Below, one piece after another: positions 37,101 to 45,632 of a stretch of 48,212 nt of DNA; the stretch's first letter is position 1; each line of letters opens with the position of its first letter. The translations under genes were made by a program, and so were the position numbers. A model generated the notes under the pieces. It was given only the letters and a program-made list of their open reading frames with translations, had not been told where the DNA came from and ran no database searches. The stretch spans positions 1 to 48,212 of the forward strand of contig NZ_JAMQBK010000027.1 in assembly GCF_023701485.1 (NCBI RefSeq), in the 5' to 3' direction. Origin of the DNA: Aporhodopirellula aestuarii. Its GTDB lineage: Bacteria; Planctomycetota; Planctomycetia; Pirellulales; Pirellulaceae.

Positions 37101-37217
37101 ATCCACCACGTCCCCAACAACAATGGAAGCTGGTTCTCCAGCAGGTGCACGCCGCTCCATGGAGTAAAGTGGGCTTCCTACCTGCGTGTTCCTCGTGATT
37201 TCGCTATCGAAGCCCAT
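31182..37217 (-). CDS. Two-module nonribosomal peptide synthetase (A-PCP-C-A-PCP-TE)
   Basis: A 2011-residue cytoplasmic assembly-line enzyme. Domain order: A1 (about 75-565; FTSGSTGKPKG, YRTGDL, NGKVDRKAL), carrier 1 (LGGNS, Ser612), condensation (675-1100; HHIAFDG 806-812), A2 (1140-1640; YTSGSTGEPKG, YGPTET), carrier 2 (CGGDS, Ser1689) and thioesterase (1755-2011; GFSFGG Ser1827, Asp1853, His1985). By-eye specificity residues read DLYNMSLIW for A1 (closest to cysteine) and DVQFVAHVV for A2 (closest to proline). There is no epimerisation or cyclisation domain. Residues 55-75 look like a C-A linker although no C domain precedes. The ATG at 37217 shares one base with the stop of the chain-length gene; an in-frame GTG lies 3 codons upstream. 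Confidence 0.93.
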   Translation of the reverse strand: MGFDSEITRNTQVGSPLYSMERRAPAGEPASIVVGDVVDAKCDTMQCQESLDGDRLQQQIHAWNQTDEPWQDDPCLHEMFAEQSRRTPDSVAVICGDCELTYGELDEQSTRVAGKLIELGVAAEEVVGVVLDDLPSAYIGILGILKAGAAYLPLNPSFPSDRIAFFLREAETRFVVGTLEAAVLEEMPCLGTVGLNDLPEVSLESLPRVSPASLAYVLFTSGSTGKPKGVMLNHRGPVNTIRDINTRFRVNESDRVLALSSLGFDLSVYDLFGMLSVGATIVLPTSHEVRNPGSWQTLIERHQVTLWNTVPALMEMLVTYLDRSKLLPSLRLVMLSGDWIPVTLPGRIREVAPDAKLVSLGGSTEVSIWSVIYAIDAIDPEWSSIPYGKPLRNQRCYVVDENRQLCKIGETGELCLGGAGVAVGYLNRPDLTEQQFVSDPFEVGGTLYRTGDLCRYHDDGNLEFLGRKDHQVKIHGYRIGLGEIEAEITKLHEVRDAVVAASDEKAGSRLIAYVVFEKGHGMTLAKLKASLSRSLPDYMLPSALVPIGELPLTSNGKVDRKALPSPNQSCRPSPVAHSASETEAFVSETLCELLHLPSIDPSVGFMELGGNSLAAVALAARIKARYGVRLEFWGILANSLNTIEMSKAIDELSHQASASDHAETAMSRERLVTAPLSSHQQQLWIEHFLIHNRGRYNIPLVYDLEGELDTRVLEEACTCLVERHEILRTVYESTDSGLLQRVQPTVPFKIERVDLRGCDAGTRRQVLEARSKEFASVPFQLSSDAPFRAVLYQLAANEFRFVLVVHHIAFDGHSIGVLHRDLAAFYDAIKHHRSPELRPLEHQYANYSVWQQRHHHSESLAKHREFWRASLDGELPVLDLPTDDCLVDEALCDTISLKIEGELLDAARTFSSRRQSTLFVTLLSAIKAVFYRYTRQEDMIIGSAMTTRDDLATEDLIGYFINVLPLRTRFDGGGTFEELQRKVRETAFNAFAHQNYPFELLKKEILSNQETGGTPFRVLFILENEAEPLELSGLKSKPVALETQMAKFDLLIAVNESSGYLRIDLQYRSKLFQRTRMERFAEHLPSLLSAAIANPMCPVDQLEMLSPEERDVVLPPRLTKVSLANENVGVDEAFDQPASVLSLYNAQVQRTPGLPAVSFAGQTLTYRELDERATRFASRLVQHGVVPDAPVAVSIDRSFDMLVAVLGVLKAGGCYVPMDPALPAQRRQQMLQRCGARMVVTTTGLADDLNLDDSGVAAIWVDSDAISVNPLEHVCFPELGPDHLAYVLYTSGSTGEPKGVAMRHGALANLMRWQLPNSEAAPSTKTLQFASLGFDVSFQEIFATLCSGGELLLISNEMQRDLHQLWHFIVESGTERIFVPFVVLRTLCEVAGESAQKSALREVVTAGERLEITPVVRDFFKRRPGCRLWNHYGPTETHVVTAYQLASDPTTWPAVPPIGQTIDNCVAVILDEKQQPVPQGVEGELYLGGQCLAQGYFADEVLTSERFVPNPHRELPTQRLYRTGDICRLNWDKQLEFIRRNDLQVKVRGHRVELNEIEVVLSRYPGVKQTVVTFERSGLGGQLIAHVLCDANTVSVCELEKYLSAQVPSYMMVSQFRLVDDFPYTASGKVDRKKLASIPSVTVSGDQTNLTELTTCDPLVNRLIRIWQSVLGVEGLDSRSNFFDCGGDSLSAAILFTRLEKEFGRAVSITKLVSSPTISDLAEVYRQDEARVDGYWNDLVPLDAFGPHERPLKQAPLFCFPGIDGHLVNFREIAAELGKERPVYGVEPLGLDGVSPPPDTIEEIARHHVQKIRRVMPHGPYHLAGFSFGGVVAYEVSQQLRRAGERVTLAIIDASTGLPIPAPLYQSLCFHLRYAKQCQGRQRWTYLYERVVAMMLAIKYRFGWITMEKRLERIIGTKGIYAKVAAKNMQVIDEYRPDTAEGPATLYKAKLRANWPGKDHADPLLGWGSVFDQERLEVVEVEGAHANMLSKHKLHGLVERLRREIVSIDRH

Positions 37218-38755
37218 CAAAGCCACCGAAACGAAAGCAAACGAGTCGCCGCATTGACGAATCGGAATCCTTTAAAGGACGGGGTTAACTTCTTCCGTGT
37301 TTTCCTGACGGGCTCTTCGCCATGGATCGTACGAAGCTGTGCGAGCACGGCGACCAAAGCACTCAGGAATGTACCCGCGGTAATTCCCATAACCAGGGTC
37401 AACGCCACCTTGGGACTCGATGGAATCTTAGATTGACTCGGCGTCTGCAAGACGGTCAGGTTTGACAGATTCTCTTGGCTCAACGCCAGGTCCATCCGCG
37501 CCAGCTCCGAGCGCCTCGCATAATCCTGATGGTTCGAACGGGCGAGTTCCAACCTTCGTGTGATCTGTGCGAGTTCGATCTCATGCTTGTTAACGTCTTT
37601 TAGCTCAAGACGCGCGTCCGCGATTTGCTCGGCAAGAATCTCCTTGCGAGCGGCCAAAGAGGCGGCGACCGCACGTTGATTAAGCACTTCCGATTCCAGT
37701 TTGCGGCGAGATTCATTGACGCCCATCGTGACCTGCGTGAGTTGACCTTCGGAATTAAGCGTTTCCTTGGCGGCAGCAATCTGTGCCTGCATTTGCTTAA
37801 CGCGTGGGTGTGTCGGCAAATATCGGGACAGGTACTCGCTCTCGCTCAATTGAAGCGAATAGAGTTGCTCCCGCATCCCTTCGGCAGCGCTGCTGGGCAA
37901 TCCGGTCGTTTCGGATAAGACGATCTGCGTCGGCTGACTCGCGATCAACTCTTCACGCGATTCGATCTCACGCTCAACCGTTTCCAATTGCGCAATGGTT
38001 TCGAGCCATGCATCTTCCAGCGACGCGATCTGCGAGATTTTGACCTGCCGGTATTGGGCGAGTTCGGCCACTCCGCTTTCGTTTTTGAAATTCAACAATT
38101 CCTCTTCGAGAATCGCAACTTCATCCGCGATCTGCTGCGTTTGCCGCAGGAAGAACTCGTTGGAACCTTCCGATTGGTGGATGCGGACGTGTGCGTCGAT
38201 GGACGACTCGATGATCTCGTCGAGCACTTCGGCGGCGAGTTTGGGACTGATCGTCTCATAACGCAGACCAACAATCGCCGTCGACCGTGGGTTGAAGATT
38301 TCCAACCCCTTCTCCAGCTTTTCGATCGCCTCATCGCGTGGACTGTCGACATAGACGGGACTAAGCCGCTTCAACGCGTCGATCTTAGTCGGAATCCAAC
38401 CGGGCTCGGCGTCACCAGTCTCCTCGAGGATGCGGTCGACACCCACGGCATCCACAACCCGCTCTAGCACGTCGCGACTTTGCACGAGCGTCTGAACCGA
38501 ATAGATCTCTTTCTCGCGTCCTTCCTGGACGGCAACCGTCTGACCAACGGTAGCGGTCGGGTCGAGTCCAATCGTCTCCTTACCCAATCGGATAAACAGT
38601 TTGGCCTCGGAAGTGTATTTCAGTTTCGCCGTACTGAGGTAGGCACACGTTGCAATCAGCACCAATGAAAAGACGATTAACATCTTTCCCCGGTGTTGCC
38701 ACAACGCCTGAATGAGATCCAACGTCTTTTCGTTGCTGGGGGAATTGTTAGTCAT
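37217..38755 (-). CDS. Wzz/GNVR-type polysaccharide chain-length regulator
   Basis: A 512-residue inner-membrane co-polymerase that sets polysaccharide chain length. The N-terminus has a Wzz domain with a transmembrane helix near residues 27-45. A long periplasmic coiled coil (about 190-420) follows, and a second helix lies near 453-475, followed by a short cytoplasmic tail. The motif SSPKVALTLVMGITAG before the second helix is typical. The tyrosine kinase domain often fused to such proteins is missing, and no kinase gene is near. Start overlaps the upstream glycosyltransferase by 4 bp (ATGA), and its stop overlaps the NRPS start by 1 bp, so it links sugar and peptide genes in one operon. Confidence 0.9.
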   Translation of the reverse strand: MTNNSPSNEKTLDLIQALWQHRGKMLIVFSLVLIATCAYLSTAKLKYTSEAKLFIRLGKETIGLDPTATVGQTVAVQEGREKEIYSVQTLVQSRDVLERVVDAVGVDRILEETGDAEPGWIPTKIDALKRLSPVYVDSPRDEAIEKLEKGLEIFNPRSTAIVGLRYETISPKLAAEVLDEIIESSIDAHVRIHQSEGSNEFFLRQTQQIADEVAILEEELLNFKNESGVAELAQYRQVKISQIASLEDAWLETIAQLETVEREIESREELIASQPTQIVLSETTGLPSSAAEGMREQLYSLQLSESEYLSRYLPTHPRVKQMQAQIAAAKETLNSEGQLTQVTMGVNESRRKLESEVLNQRAVAASLAARKEILAEQIADARLELKDVNKHEIELAQITRRLELARSNHQDYARRSELARMDLALSQENLSNLTVLQTPSQSKIPSSPKVALTLVMGITAGTFLSALVAVLAQLRTIHGEEPVRKTRKKLTPSFKGFRFVNAATRLLSFRWL

Positions 38756-39978
38756 GATACAGTCATTCCTATCTGGTCATCGATAATGACGGGTCGTTGA
38801 TCGGCACTGAGGATCGAACGTGGGTGAGTATTGGGATTTGATTGGATCGTCTTGTGGCGCCGGCTCGCGTCGAACTTTGACCACTCCTTCGCAATGAAGT
38901 CGCCCAGCTCTTGGCGAAAACGTTCGGGGCGGAAACCTTCAGCATGACGTCGTGTGGCGGCCAAGTCGTAGTGACGATATTCCCGTTCAAAGGCATCAAC
39001 TGCGGCAACGATACTCCGCGACGACTGCTCTTCGAAGAAACATCCGGTCACACCCTCGACCACCGTCTCTAAACTGCCACCGCGACCGTATGCGATCACG
39101 GGCGTGGCACAGGCTTGCGCTTCCACGGGGGTGATTCCAAAATCCTCTTCCGCGGCGAATACAAACGCTTTTGCGCCTTGCATGAGTTTGCTCATCCGAT
39201 CGTGCGGCACGTATCCGAGTAACTCCACGTTGGCAGGGCAGTTTGCCTGGAGCGATTTAAACATCGGTCCATCGCCCACGACCACCAATTTGCGATGAGG
39301 CATCTGTCTGAACGCTTCGACAATCAGATCCACGCGTTTATAGGGAACCAACCGCGATGCGGCGATGTAGTAGTCTTCTTTGTCGAATCGCGGTGCAAAC
39401 GCATCCACATCAACGGGAGGATGGATCACCGTTGCGGTGCGTCCATAACACTTTTGAATCCGGCGGGCGATGAAATGGCTATTAGCAATGTAGGCATCAA
39501 CACGACTCGATGAGAGTTTGTCCCACAACCGTACGTAGTGCAGCATGCTGCGGGTCAGCATGCTACGGATACCCCAAGACAAATTCGATTCACGTAAATA
39601 CTGAGCTTGAAAATCCCACGCGTATCGGATCGGCGTGTGCACGTAGCTGACGTGCAATTGGTCGGGTCCACAGATCACGCCCTTCGCGACTGCATGATTG
39701 GACGACAGAACCACGTCATAGCCACTCAAATCCCACTGTTCGACCGCCATCGGCATCAATGGCAAATAGTGCCTGAGAAACTTCCGCAAGAACGGCAGTT
39801 TTTGAATGAAGGTGGTTGTCGGCACTTTCCCCCGCAAGAACTTCCGCTCCTCGGCAGGCAAGATGTCGGCCACCGCGTACAGATCCGAATCGGGATACTC
39901 ACGCAGCATTTGTTCCACAACACGCTCAGATCCCGCGTAGGTGGCAAGCCATTCGTGAATGATTGCAACGTTTTTCAT
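38752..39978 (-). CDS. GT4 glycosyltransferase (WbaZ-like mannosyltransferase)
   Basis: A 408-residue GT-B enzyme that adds a sugar to the growing repeat unit on the inner face of the membrane. The N-terminus IIHEWLATYAGSERVVEQML is the acceptor-side signature of WbaZ-like proteins. The donor site has ASRLVPYKRVDLIVEAF and AEEDFGITPVEAQACATPVIAYGRGG with the GT4 EX7E pattern. WbaZ-type proteins often transfer mannose, but donor choice is an inference. About 45 extra residues form a polar tail. The stop overlaps the chain-length gene by 4 bp, and the other GT4 gene ends 3 bp upstream. Confidence 0.9.
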   Translation of the reverse strand: MKNVAIIHEWLATYAGSERVVEQMLREYPDSDLYAVADILPAEERKFLRGKVPTTTFIQKLPFLRKFLRHYLPLMPMAVEQWDLSGYDVVLSSNHAVAKGVICGPDQLHVSYVHTPIRYAWDFQAQYLRESNLSWGIRSMLTRSMLHYVRLWDKLSSSRVDAYIANSHFIARRIQKCYGRTATVIHPPVDVDAFAPRFDKEDYYIAASRLVPYKRVDLIVEAFRQMPHRKLVVVGDGPMFKSLQANCPANVELLGYVPHDRMSKLMQGAKAFVFAAEEDFGITPVEAQACATPVIAYGRGGSLETVVEGVTGCFFEEQSSRSIVAAVDAFEREYRHYDLAATRRHAEGFRPERFRQELGDFIAKEWSKFDASRRHKTIQSNPNTHPRSILSADQRPVIIDDQIGMTVS

Positions 39979-39981
39979 GAC

Positions 39982-41043
39982 TTACCGCCGTGTAGGCTCT
40001 AAAGATGGAACAATACTGTCAACGCATGAAGATTTTTCACCTGTGAGCTGACTAACTACTTCGTAAACTTTGGCGGACGTCGCCTCCCAACTGAAATCAG
40101 CCGCACGTTTCAATCCGGCGGAGACCAGTGACGCTTGCAACGCTTCATCATCGAGCAATCGCAAGACGCCCGATGCGATGCTATCAGCAGCCGTTTCGAC
40201 CAAAACGGCTGCGTCGCCGGCGATTTCCGGCAGCGAAGTCACGTTGCTGCAAACGACCGGCGTACCGCATGCCATCGACTCGATAACAGGCAACCCAAAT
40301 CCTTCGTACTCTGATGCCAGAATGGTGGCGTGAGCGCCCCGATACGCCGCGGCGAGTTCGTCATCGTTGACGGTCCCGAGGAAGTGAACGTGATCGGTTA
40401 ATCCCAAACGTTCAATCGTCGCTTTGGTTTCGTCCGTCGCCACGCCCGTCAAAGTCAAGTGCATGTCGAACGACTCTCGAATCCGAGGCATCGCATTCAA
40501 CAGTCCACTTACATTTTTGTGGGCTTTTTGATTACCGACATACAGGAGGTATTCGTGATCGACGATTCGCTTGGGACCATCCACCTGAAAGGCCTCGCCC
40601 ACACCGTTGTAGACGACGCTCACATGAGACGGATCGACACCAGCCCACGCCACGATTTCTTGTTTCGAAAACTCTGAGACAGTTAATACTTTGTACGCTT
40701 TTCGCACCGCAGGCCGCACGACATGCTGGTAATACAACCGTTTGGCGAAGGACGACTCTGCGTGATAGTTCACGTGAATCAGATCATGAATGGTAAACAC
40801 AAAAGGTCGTTTCGCCGAAACGAGACACGACAAGGGTGCGTTATAGCTGGGCGAGAAATACGCCACGTCGTTCTTCCAAATCATGTACGGAAGCTTGACG
40901 CAATCTAGCGGGTTCGTCGGACTCCCCGACAACGCCTGGTCGTGCAAACACGGCAACCGATTATTCAGTTCGGTAGCGAAACGCCCAATCCCATGGGCGC
41001 CCATCCATCGTGAATCAAAGACAATTTTTCGTCCCGTCATCAT
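39982..41043 (-). CDS. GT4 glycosyltransferase
   Basis: A 353-residue GT-B enzyme for repeat-unit assembly. FTIHDLIHVNY and VSEFSKQEI lie in the N-terminal half. The donor half has LLYVGNQKAHKNVSGLLNA and LASEYEGFGLPVIESMACGTPVVCSN, with the EX7E pattern. The open frame continues 36 codons upstream, but that part lies inside the polymerase gene. ATG codons at 41043 and 41040 fit better; the first gives a 4-bp overlap with the upstream stop. Donor and linkage cannot be read. It may act early on the lipid-linked sugar made by the priming transferase. Confidence 0.9.
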   Translation of the reverse strand: MMTGRKIVFDSRWMGAHGIGRFATELNNRLPCLHDQALSGSPTNPLDCVKLPYMIWKNDVAYFSPSYNAPLSCLVSAKRPFVFTIHDLIHVNYHAESSFAKRLYYQHVVRPAVRKAYKVLTVSEFSKQEIVAWAGVDPSHVSVVYNGVGEAFQVDGPKRIVDHEYLLYVGNQKAHKNVSGLLNAMPRIRESFDMHLTLTGVATDETKATIERLGLTDHVHFLGTVNDDELAAAYRGAHATILASEYEGFGLPVIESMACGTPVVCSNVTSLPEIAGDAAVLVETAADSIASGVLRLLDDEALQASLVSAGLKRAADFSWEATSAKVYEVVSQLTGEKSSCVDSIVPSLEPTRR

Positions 41044-42392
41044 GATGCCACCTGCGGTTTCGCCGTCGCCAAAGACGCTGCGCCGGCCGCGACCAACACG
41101 GCCATGATCAAGAACGTAAATGAACCTGCGGAAAAATAGTAAGTTCGCCAAAGCTCAAAGAAGCCGTATAAGACGATGCAACCGATCAGGCACAGCAAAT
41201 TATCCGAACGCCAAAAGTAGCTACCGATGGTCGCCATCAGGAAGCTGGACCACGCCATCACCGGAAAGGCCCAAAACCCGAGATCTCCGTACATGTCCAC
41301 GAACGCCGAGTTCGTCGTGAGTGTCTCGCTGATGTCAACGTCGTGGAGATACCACTGTGCCGCGACGCCGCCCGAATGATCTTCCGGCTTCATGGATTCG
41401 GGATGCATGAACGTCGGTGTCACATATTTGATGACGTTCGAAATCGAACCGCGTGCGGGTTGATCCGCCGCGATCCTCGCCACCCCGACACTCGCCTGCA
41501 CCGGGGCGCCAAGATAGCGTTGAACTTCCAAAAACGTCATCACAACCGGGTTTCTGATTCCGAAGTGATCACGATAACTACCGGCACTTCGCACCCAGGT
41601 CAGTGCAACGATCAAAACGGCTAGCACCATTCCCGCCACCACGATCGTGCGAGTCCCGATCCGACCGATGTCATTGAATCGAACCGCGAGCCCACCGGAA
41701 AACAGGACCGCCTGCACGATCAGAATTCGTGCGGAGATCGCAGCCGCGGCAAGCAACAGAACGATGTTCAACACGTCCAATCGAGACATTGTTTTTAGAA
41801 AAACGATTCGATAGATCGCGTATCCGCCCACCAGGGATGAGGTGTAACGCAACGAGTAGAGGTGGTTGTAGTTTTCGTACAACGCATCTTTGAGCAAATT
41901 AAATTGCTGCGTCTTTGCGAGCTCAATCAGCGACGGTCCTGCCCGCAGTGCAGCCATCCAAGCACCGACAACGCCCAACATCGCGAGCACTGTCAAGGCG
42001 ACGTAGAACGTATCGGTGTCGATCGAACCTTTCGCCATGACGTTAAGTCTGGGAATGGACAACGCCAACTTCTGACCGAAGACGGCGCAAACCATAATGC
42101 ACGAGTACCAGGCGGTCAGAATCCCAAGATTCCCGAACGACACCTCTTCGCGAATAAGATACCCGGACGCACCCTCCATCGACGGACACAACCACAACAC
42201 GACACCGATCAGCAGCAGCGGCACGAACACCAAGCACGGCTGCCAAATGACAGTCGCCAATTGCGAGATCCCATTGGCCGGCGTGGATTCGGGTGACACC
42301 TGAGGGGGTGTCGACGTTGATAACGCTGAGGTGGAAATGGTTCTACAAAGCTCTGAAAATTGGATATGGAAACCACAGGCCGTTCGCCTCAT
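41040..42392 (-). CDS. Putative oligosaccharide repeat-unit polymerase (Wzy-like membrane protein)
   Basis: A 450-residue integral membrane protein with roughly ten or more hydrophobic helices. A hydrophilic loop between them includes SYRDHFGIRNPVVMTFLEVQRYLG. Wzy proteins have little sequence conservation, so the call rests on size, topology and place between a flippase and glycosyltransferases. It would join repeat units in the periplasm. The ATG at 42392 is the only early Met before the first helix. A 212-bp gap separates it from the flippase gene, the only sizeable gap in the operon. The 3' end overlaps the GT4 gene by 4 bp. Confidence 0.75.
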   Translation of the reverse strand: MRRTACGFHIQFSELCRTISTSALSTSTPPQVSPESTPANGISQLATVIWQPCLVFVPLLLIGVVLWLCPSMEGASGYLIREEVSFGNLGILTAWYSCIMVCAVFGQKLALSIPRLNVMAKGSIDTDTFYVALTVLAMLGVVGAWMAALRAGPSLIELAKTQQFNLLKDALYENYNHLYSLRYTSSLVGGYAIYRIVFLKTMSRLDVLNIVLLLAAAAISARILIVQAVLFSGGLAVRFNDIGRIGTRTIVVAGMVLAVLIVALTWVRSAGSYRDHFGIRNPVVMTFLEVQRYLGAPVQASVGVARIAADQPARGSISNVIKYVTPTFMHPESMKPEDHSGGVAAQWYLHDVDISETLTTNSAFVDMYGDLGFWAFPVMAWSSFLMATIGSYFWRSDNLLCLIGCIVLYGFFELWRTYYFSAGSFTFLIMAVLVAAGAASLATAKPQVAS

Positions 42393-42604
42393 CTGGCTGT
42401 GATCAATTGGCCGACATTCGGCTACAAACCGGTTCGCAGGAAACGATGGGTAACAATCACCTCTCGTCTTCCGCTCGAACGAACTTACTACTGAGCGGGG
42501 CGTCCATTACCTCACACTCAGGACGTGAGTGGAAAGTCAAGCAGACGCCAAGGAATCCCCCCAGTGTAATTGCGTTGTTCATTTTTACTGACCTTCTTTT
42601 AAGG

Positions 42605-44113
42605 CTAATTGGCCCAGTTGCGGACCTTCTCATTCAACAATTTCGGCACACTCCGCAGAGCCCGCACATCCATTATCGTCCACACCCCAACCGACCAGCG
42701 GGCGTACAAACAGAAGCCGATGCACTGCAGCGAAACGATCGAGGCCCACGCAATCGCCAATCCGACGATGCCCCAGTGCATGGTCATGAACACGCCCGAA
42801 GCCAACAGCGCGATCGAGGTCGCGATGTTGATAAACAACGCCTTCATGTGATGTCCCGACATCATCAGAGTGAGCTCCGCCGCACCGACGCAGACAAAGA
42901 TCAACTGCCCGATACAAAGGATCCGCAGCACTGTAGCTCCGCTCGCATAATAGGAACCGAAGATGAACGACGTGATCTGTGCGGGAAACGCGATCAGCGG
43001 CAGACAGACCGCCAAAGCGGCAATTGCAGCGAGGGTAGCGGCGAAACGCAGAATCCGTTGCAAGTCATCGAGCCGCCCCTGTGCTCGCAATTCAGCGATC
43101 GAAGCGATTACCGTTAAGTTGACCAATTGCATCGGCATGCCGATCAACAACATCAATCGTCGTGCCGCCCCGTAGAGTGCGAGCTCGTCATGCTCAACGA
43201 TCGCTCCACCAATCCAAATATCCGCTTGCCCGGTGATGTACGACAGGCTCTGAGTCAGCATCAACGGCAGACACGCGACCAACAACACCGACATCGGCAA
43301 GCCACTGGAAACTTGACCGGTCGGTTCAAGCTGCGCTAAGCGGACCTTTGCGATTCGGTACAGGACCATGACGGCGAGAGGCGTCAACACGCACAGCGAG
43401 ATCGCGCAGAACATCATCACCTGTTCCAACGTCAGCACCACGAGGAGACTGCATGCGATCGTCAACCCGATAAAAAGCAGGTTGCACAGTGGCCCGCCGA
43501 ATTGTCCGGTGAGAAGTATCGAGAAACGCGAATCGTGGAAACTTCTCAGCAGGCTCGCACACAACTGAATCGCAGCGGCACCAAAAACGCTCAACGCCAC
43601 CAACGGCGCAATTGTCTCCAGATGCTGCACCCCGAACAGTTGCTCGCCCGCAAAATACAGGAAGACCAGACTCAATAGGCTGCCCACGGTGATCGCCGCA
43701 AACGCGAGCTTGGCCCCCTGACGCAGTGCTGCGACGGCGCCTTGAGCATCCCCGAGACCAATCCGTTCAGACACAAACCGCACCAGGGCCGCGTTCAATC
43801 CGAACATCGCGATGGTTGCCGCAAAGGTCAGGATCGTCGCCAATACAAAAAACATGCCCACGTCCGCCGGCGGCAACACACGGACTAAGACGATATTGAG
43901 TCCGATCGCCGTTCCGATCCCCAGCAAGCGGCCGCCCACGACCCACACACTCTCACGAAACAAGCGTTTCTGGGTTCGTTTCAGCCCCGAGACCGCATGT
44001 GTGGAAACATCCTGATCATCCATCGACACACGTTCTTCCACGTCGGAGGCGACCGGCGTGACGAGCGGGACGGATGATTCGGCTATCGTGGGATCGAGCT
44101 GTTTGACATTCAT
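42605..44113 (-). CDS. Wzx-type polysaccharide flippase
   Basis: A 502-residue membrane protein of the MOP/MATE-like superfamily with about 12-14 helices. It would flip lipid-linked repeat units across the inner membrane. The conserved first segment LFRESVWVVGGRLLGIGTAIGLNIVLVRVLPPADVGMF is typical of polysaccharide flippases. A soluble N-terminal tail of about 50 residues, rich in acidic residues, precedes it. The gene starts 4 bp after the priming transferase stop, so the two are surely co-transcribed. The specificity is unknown. Confidence 0.88.
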   Translation of the reverse strand: MNVKQLDPTIAESSVPLVTPVASDVEERVSMDDQDVSTHAVSGLKRTQKRLFRESVWVVGGRLLGIGTAIGLNIVLVRVLPPADVGMFFVLATILTFAATIAMFGLNAALVRFVSERIGLGDAQGAVAALRQGAKLAFAAITVGSLLSLVFLYFAGEQLFGVQHLETIAPLVALSVFGAAAIQLCASLLRSFHDSRFSILLTGQFGGPLCNLLFIGLTIACSLLVVLTLEQVMMFCAISLCVLTPLAVMVLYRIAKVRLAQLEPTGQVSSGLPMSVLLVACLPLMLTQSLSYITGQADIWIGGAIVEHDELALYGAARRLMLLIGMPMQLVNLTVIASIAELRAQGRLDDLQRILRFAATLAAIAALAVCLPLIAFPAQITSFIFGSYYASGATVLRILCIGQLIFVCVGAAELTLMMSGHHMKALFINIATSIALLASGVFMTMHWGIVGLAIAWASIVSLQCIGFCLYARWSVGVWTIMDVRALRSVPKLLNEKVRNWAN

Positions 44114-44117
44114 CCAG

Positions 44118-45632
44118 CTAAAATGCCCCCTCTCTGAGTAGCACCACGCGAACAGTCGACAGCAAGATGCAGAAGTCCAACCACGGCGACCAGTTGCGGA
44201 CGTAGTAGCTGTCTAGTTGCACACGTTCTTCGTAAGTCGTGTTGTTACGCCCCGAGACCTGCCACAATCCCGTGATGCCCGGAAGAACGCGAAGGTAGAG
44301 ACCATAGCAATCCCCATAGCGATCCACTTCCGCTTGAACAATCGGACGGGGACCGACCAGACTCATCTCGCCTAGCAATACGTTCCACACCTGCGGCAGC
44401 TCATCCAGACTTGTTTTGCGAAGAAATTGGCCGACCAGGGTAACCCGCGGGTCTTTCCGCAACTTGTGGTCACGCTCCCATTCCAATCGCAGTTCTTCGT
44501 GCTCCTGAAGGTACTTCTCTAGAATCGCATCCGCGTCGGGAACCATCGTGCGGAACTTCCACGCTCGAAATGGTTTTCCGTGCAGACCTAAACGTTGTTG
44601 GGCGTAGAAGATCGGCCCGGGTGATGTGAGTTTGACGATCGCTGCGAGCAGCACAAGAAAGGGGGCAAGCACCACAATCACAATCAGGGTGAGCGTGACG
44701 TCCACACACCGTTTCACCACTCGCGGAACCGGCATCAGCAGACGTTCTTTCAGTTGCAGCCCCGGATAGCCGCCGCAATCCGCCGCACCTGTCCACAAAC
44801 TGGGCAGCCCGGCCAAATCTGGGACGACGAGCGTATGTGGAATCATGCCGGCATAATCGTCGACCAGTTTTAAAATCTCGTCGCGAGGACGATCGGGCAT
44901 CGCCACGACGCACCACGTCACACCAAACTCGCGGACTAAGCCCTCGACCTCCGAAGCGCGGCCGAGGTACGCTTGCGCGGCGCCCTCTGAACGAATCGAG
45001 TCATCGACGATTCCGATCGGACGCAAACCCCAAGTCGGATTCGCACGAAGTGATTCGTATATCGAAACGCCAGTCTCGCCGGAGCCAAAAATTACAGTGG
45101 AAGCGCCCCACCAATTTGTGCGTGCCAACATCGATCGCATGACGCCACGTAAGACCGGCAGGGCGACTAATAAGGTCATCCACACAAAACCGATCGGTAG
45201 CAAGACCCAAGCATCACGTGCGTGCAAAACAGTCGCCGCCGCGAAGGCAGTCATCATGATGCAAACCACCGTTGACGTTTGACGAATTTCGACCGCCGGT
45301 GTCAAGCCGATGCCCGGATACAACCCCAACATCGCGAAACTGGCCAGCATCACGAAAGCGGAGACGAAGTACATCAAATAAGGATCGAACCCGTTGCCCA
45401 CACCACATGCCGTCACCGCAACAGCCAACGCCACAAACAACGCCGCCGCGTCGGAGACGATCATGGCTAAGTAAGTTGCGAGATGCCGCAGCGTGTGACT
45501 AACAGATTCGGCGACGTGAATATCCGCATGTGGTCGCACATGCAGAACATCTCCCGATGCGGTTGGCTCCTTCAGCACGTCATTTCGAGTATCAACGAAA
45601 CGACTAATGGAGGTTGACTGTGGAAGACGCAT
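44118..45632 (-). CDS. Priming phosphoglycosyltransferase (WbaP-like)
   Basis: A 504-residue inner-membrane enzyme that moves a sugar phosphate from a nucleotide sugar to undecaprenyl phosphate, the first step of repeat-unit synthesis. About four hydrophobic helices (60-165) come first. A Rossmann-like middle domain follows ([18 protein letters not shown]). A further helix and the catalytic domain come last (about 310-504), with [32 protein letters not shown] and [14 protein letters not shown]. The layout matches WbaP, which uses galactose, but glucose or others are possible. It is the first gene of the EPS operon, with a 604-bp intergenic region upstream that should hold the promoter. Confidence 0.92.
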   Translation of the reverse strand: MRLPQSTSISRFVDTRNDVLKEPTASGDVLHVRPHADIHVAESVSHTLRHLATYLAMIVSDAAALFVALAVAVTACGVGNGFDPYLMYFVSAFVMLASFAMLGLYPGIGLTPAVEIRQTSTVVCIMMTAFAAATVLHARDAWVLLPIGFVWMTLLVALPVLRGVMRSMLARTNWWGASTVIFGSGETGVSIYESLRANPTWGLRPIGIVDDSIRSEGAAQAYLGRASEVEGLVREFGVTWCVVAMPDRPRDEILKLVDDYAGMIPHTLVVPDLAGLPSLWTGAADCGGYPGLQLKERLLMPVPRVVKRCVDVTLTLIVIVVLAPFLVLLAAIVKLTSPGPIFYAQQRLGLHGKPFRAWKFRTMVPDADAILEKYLQEHEELRLEWERDHKLRKDPRVTLVGQFLRKTSLDELPQVWNVLLGEMSLVGPRPIVQAEVDRYGDCYGLYLRVLPGITGLWQVSGRNNTTYEERVQLDSYYVRNWSPWLDFCILLSTVRVVLLREGAF

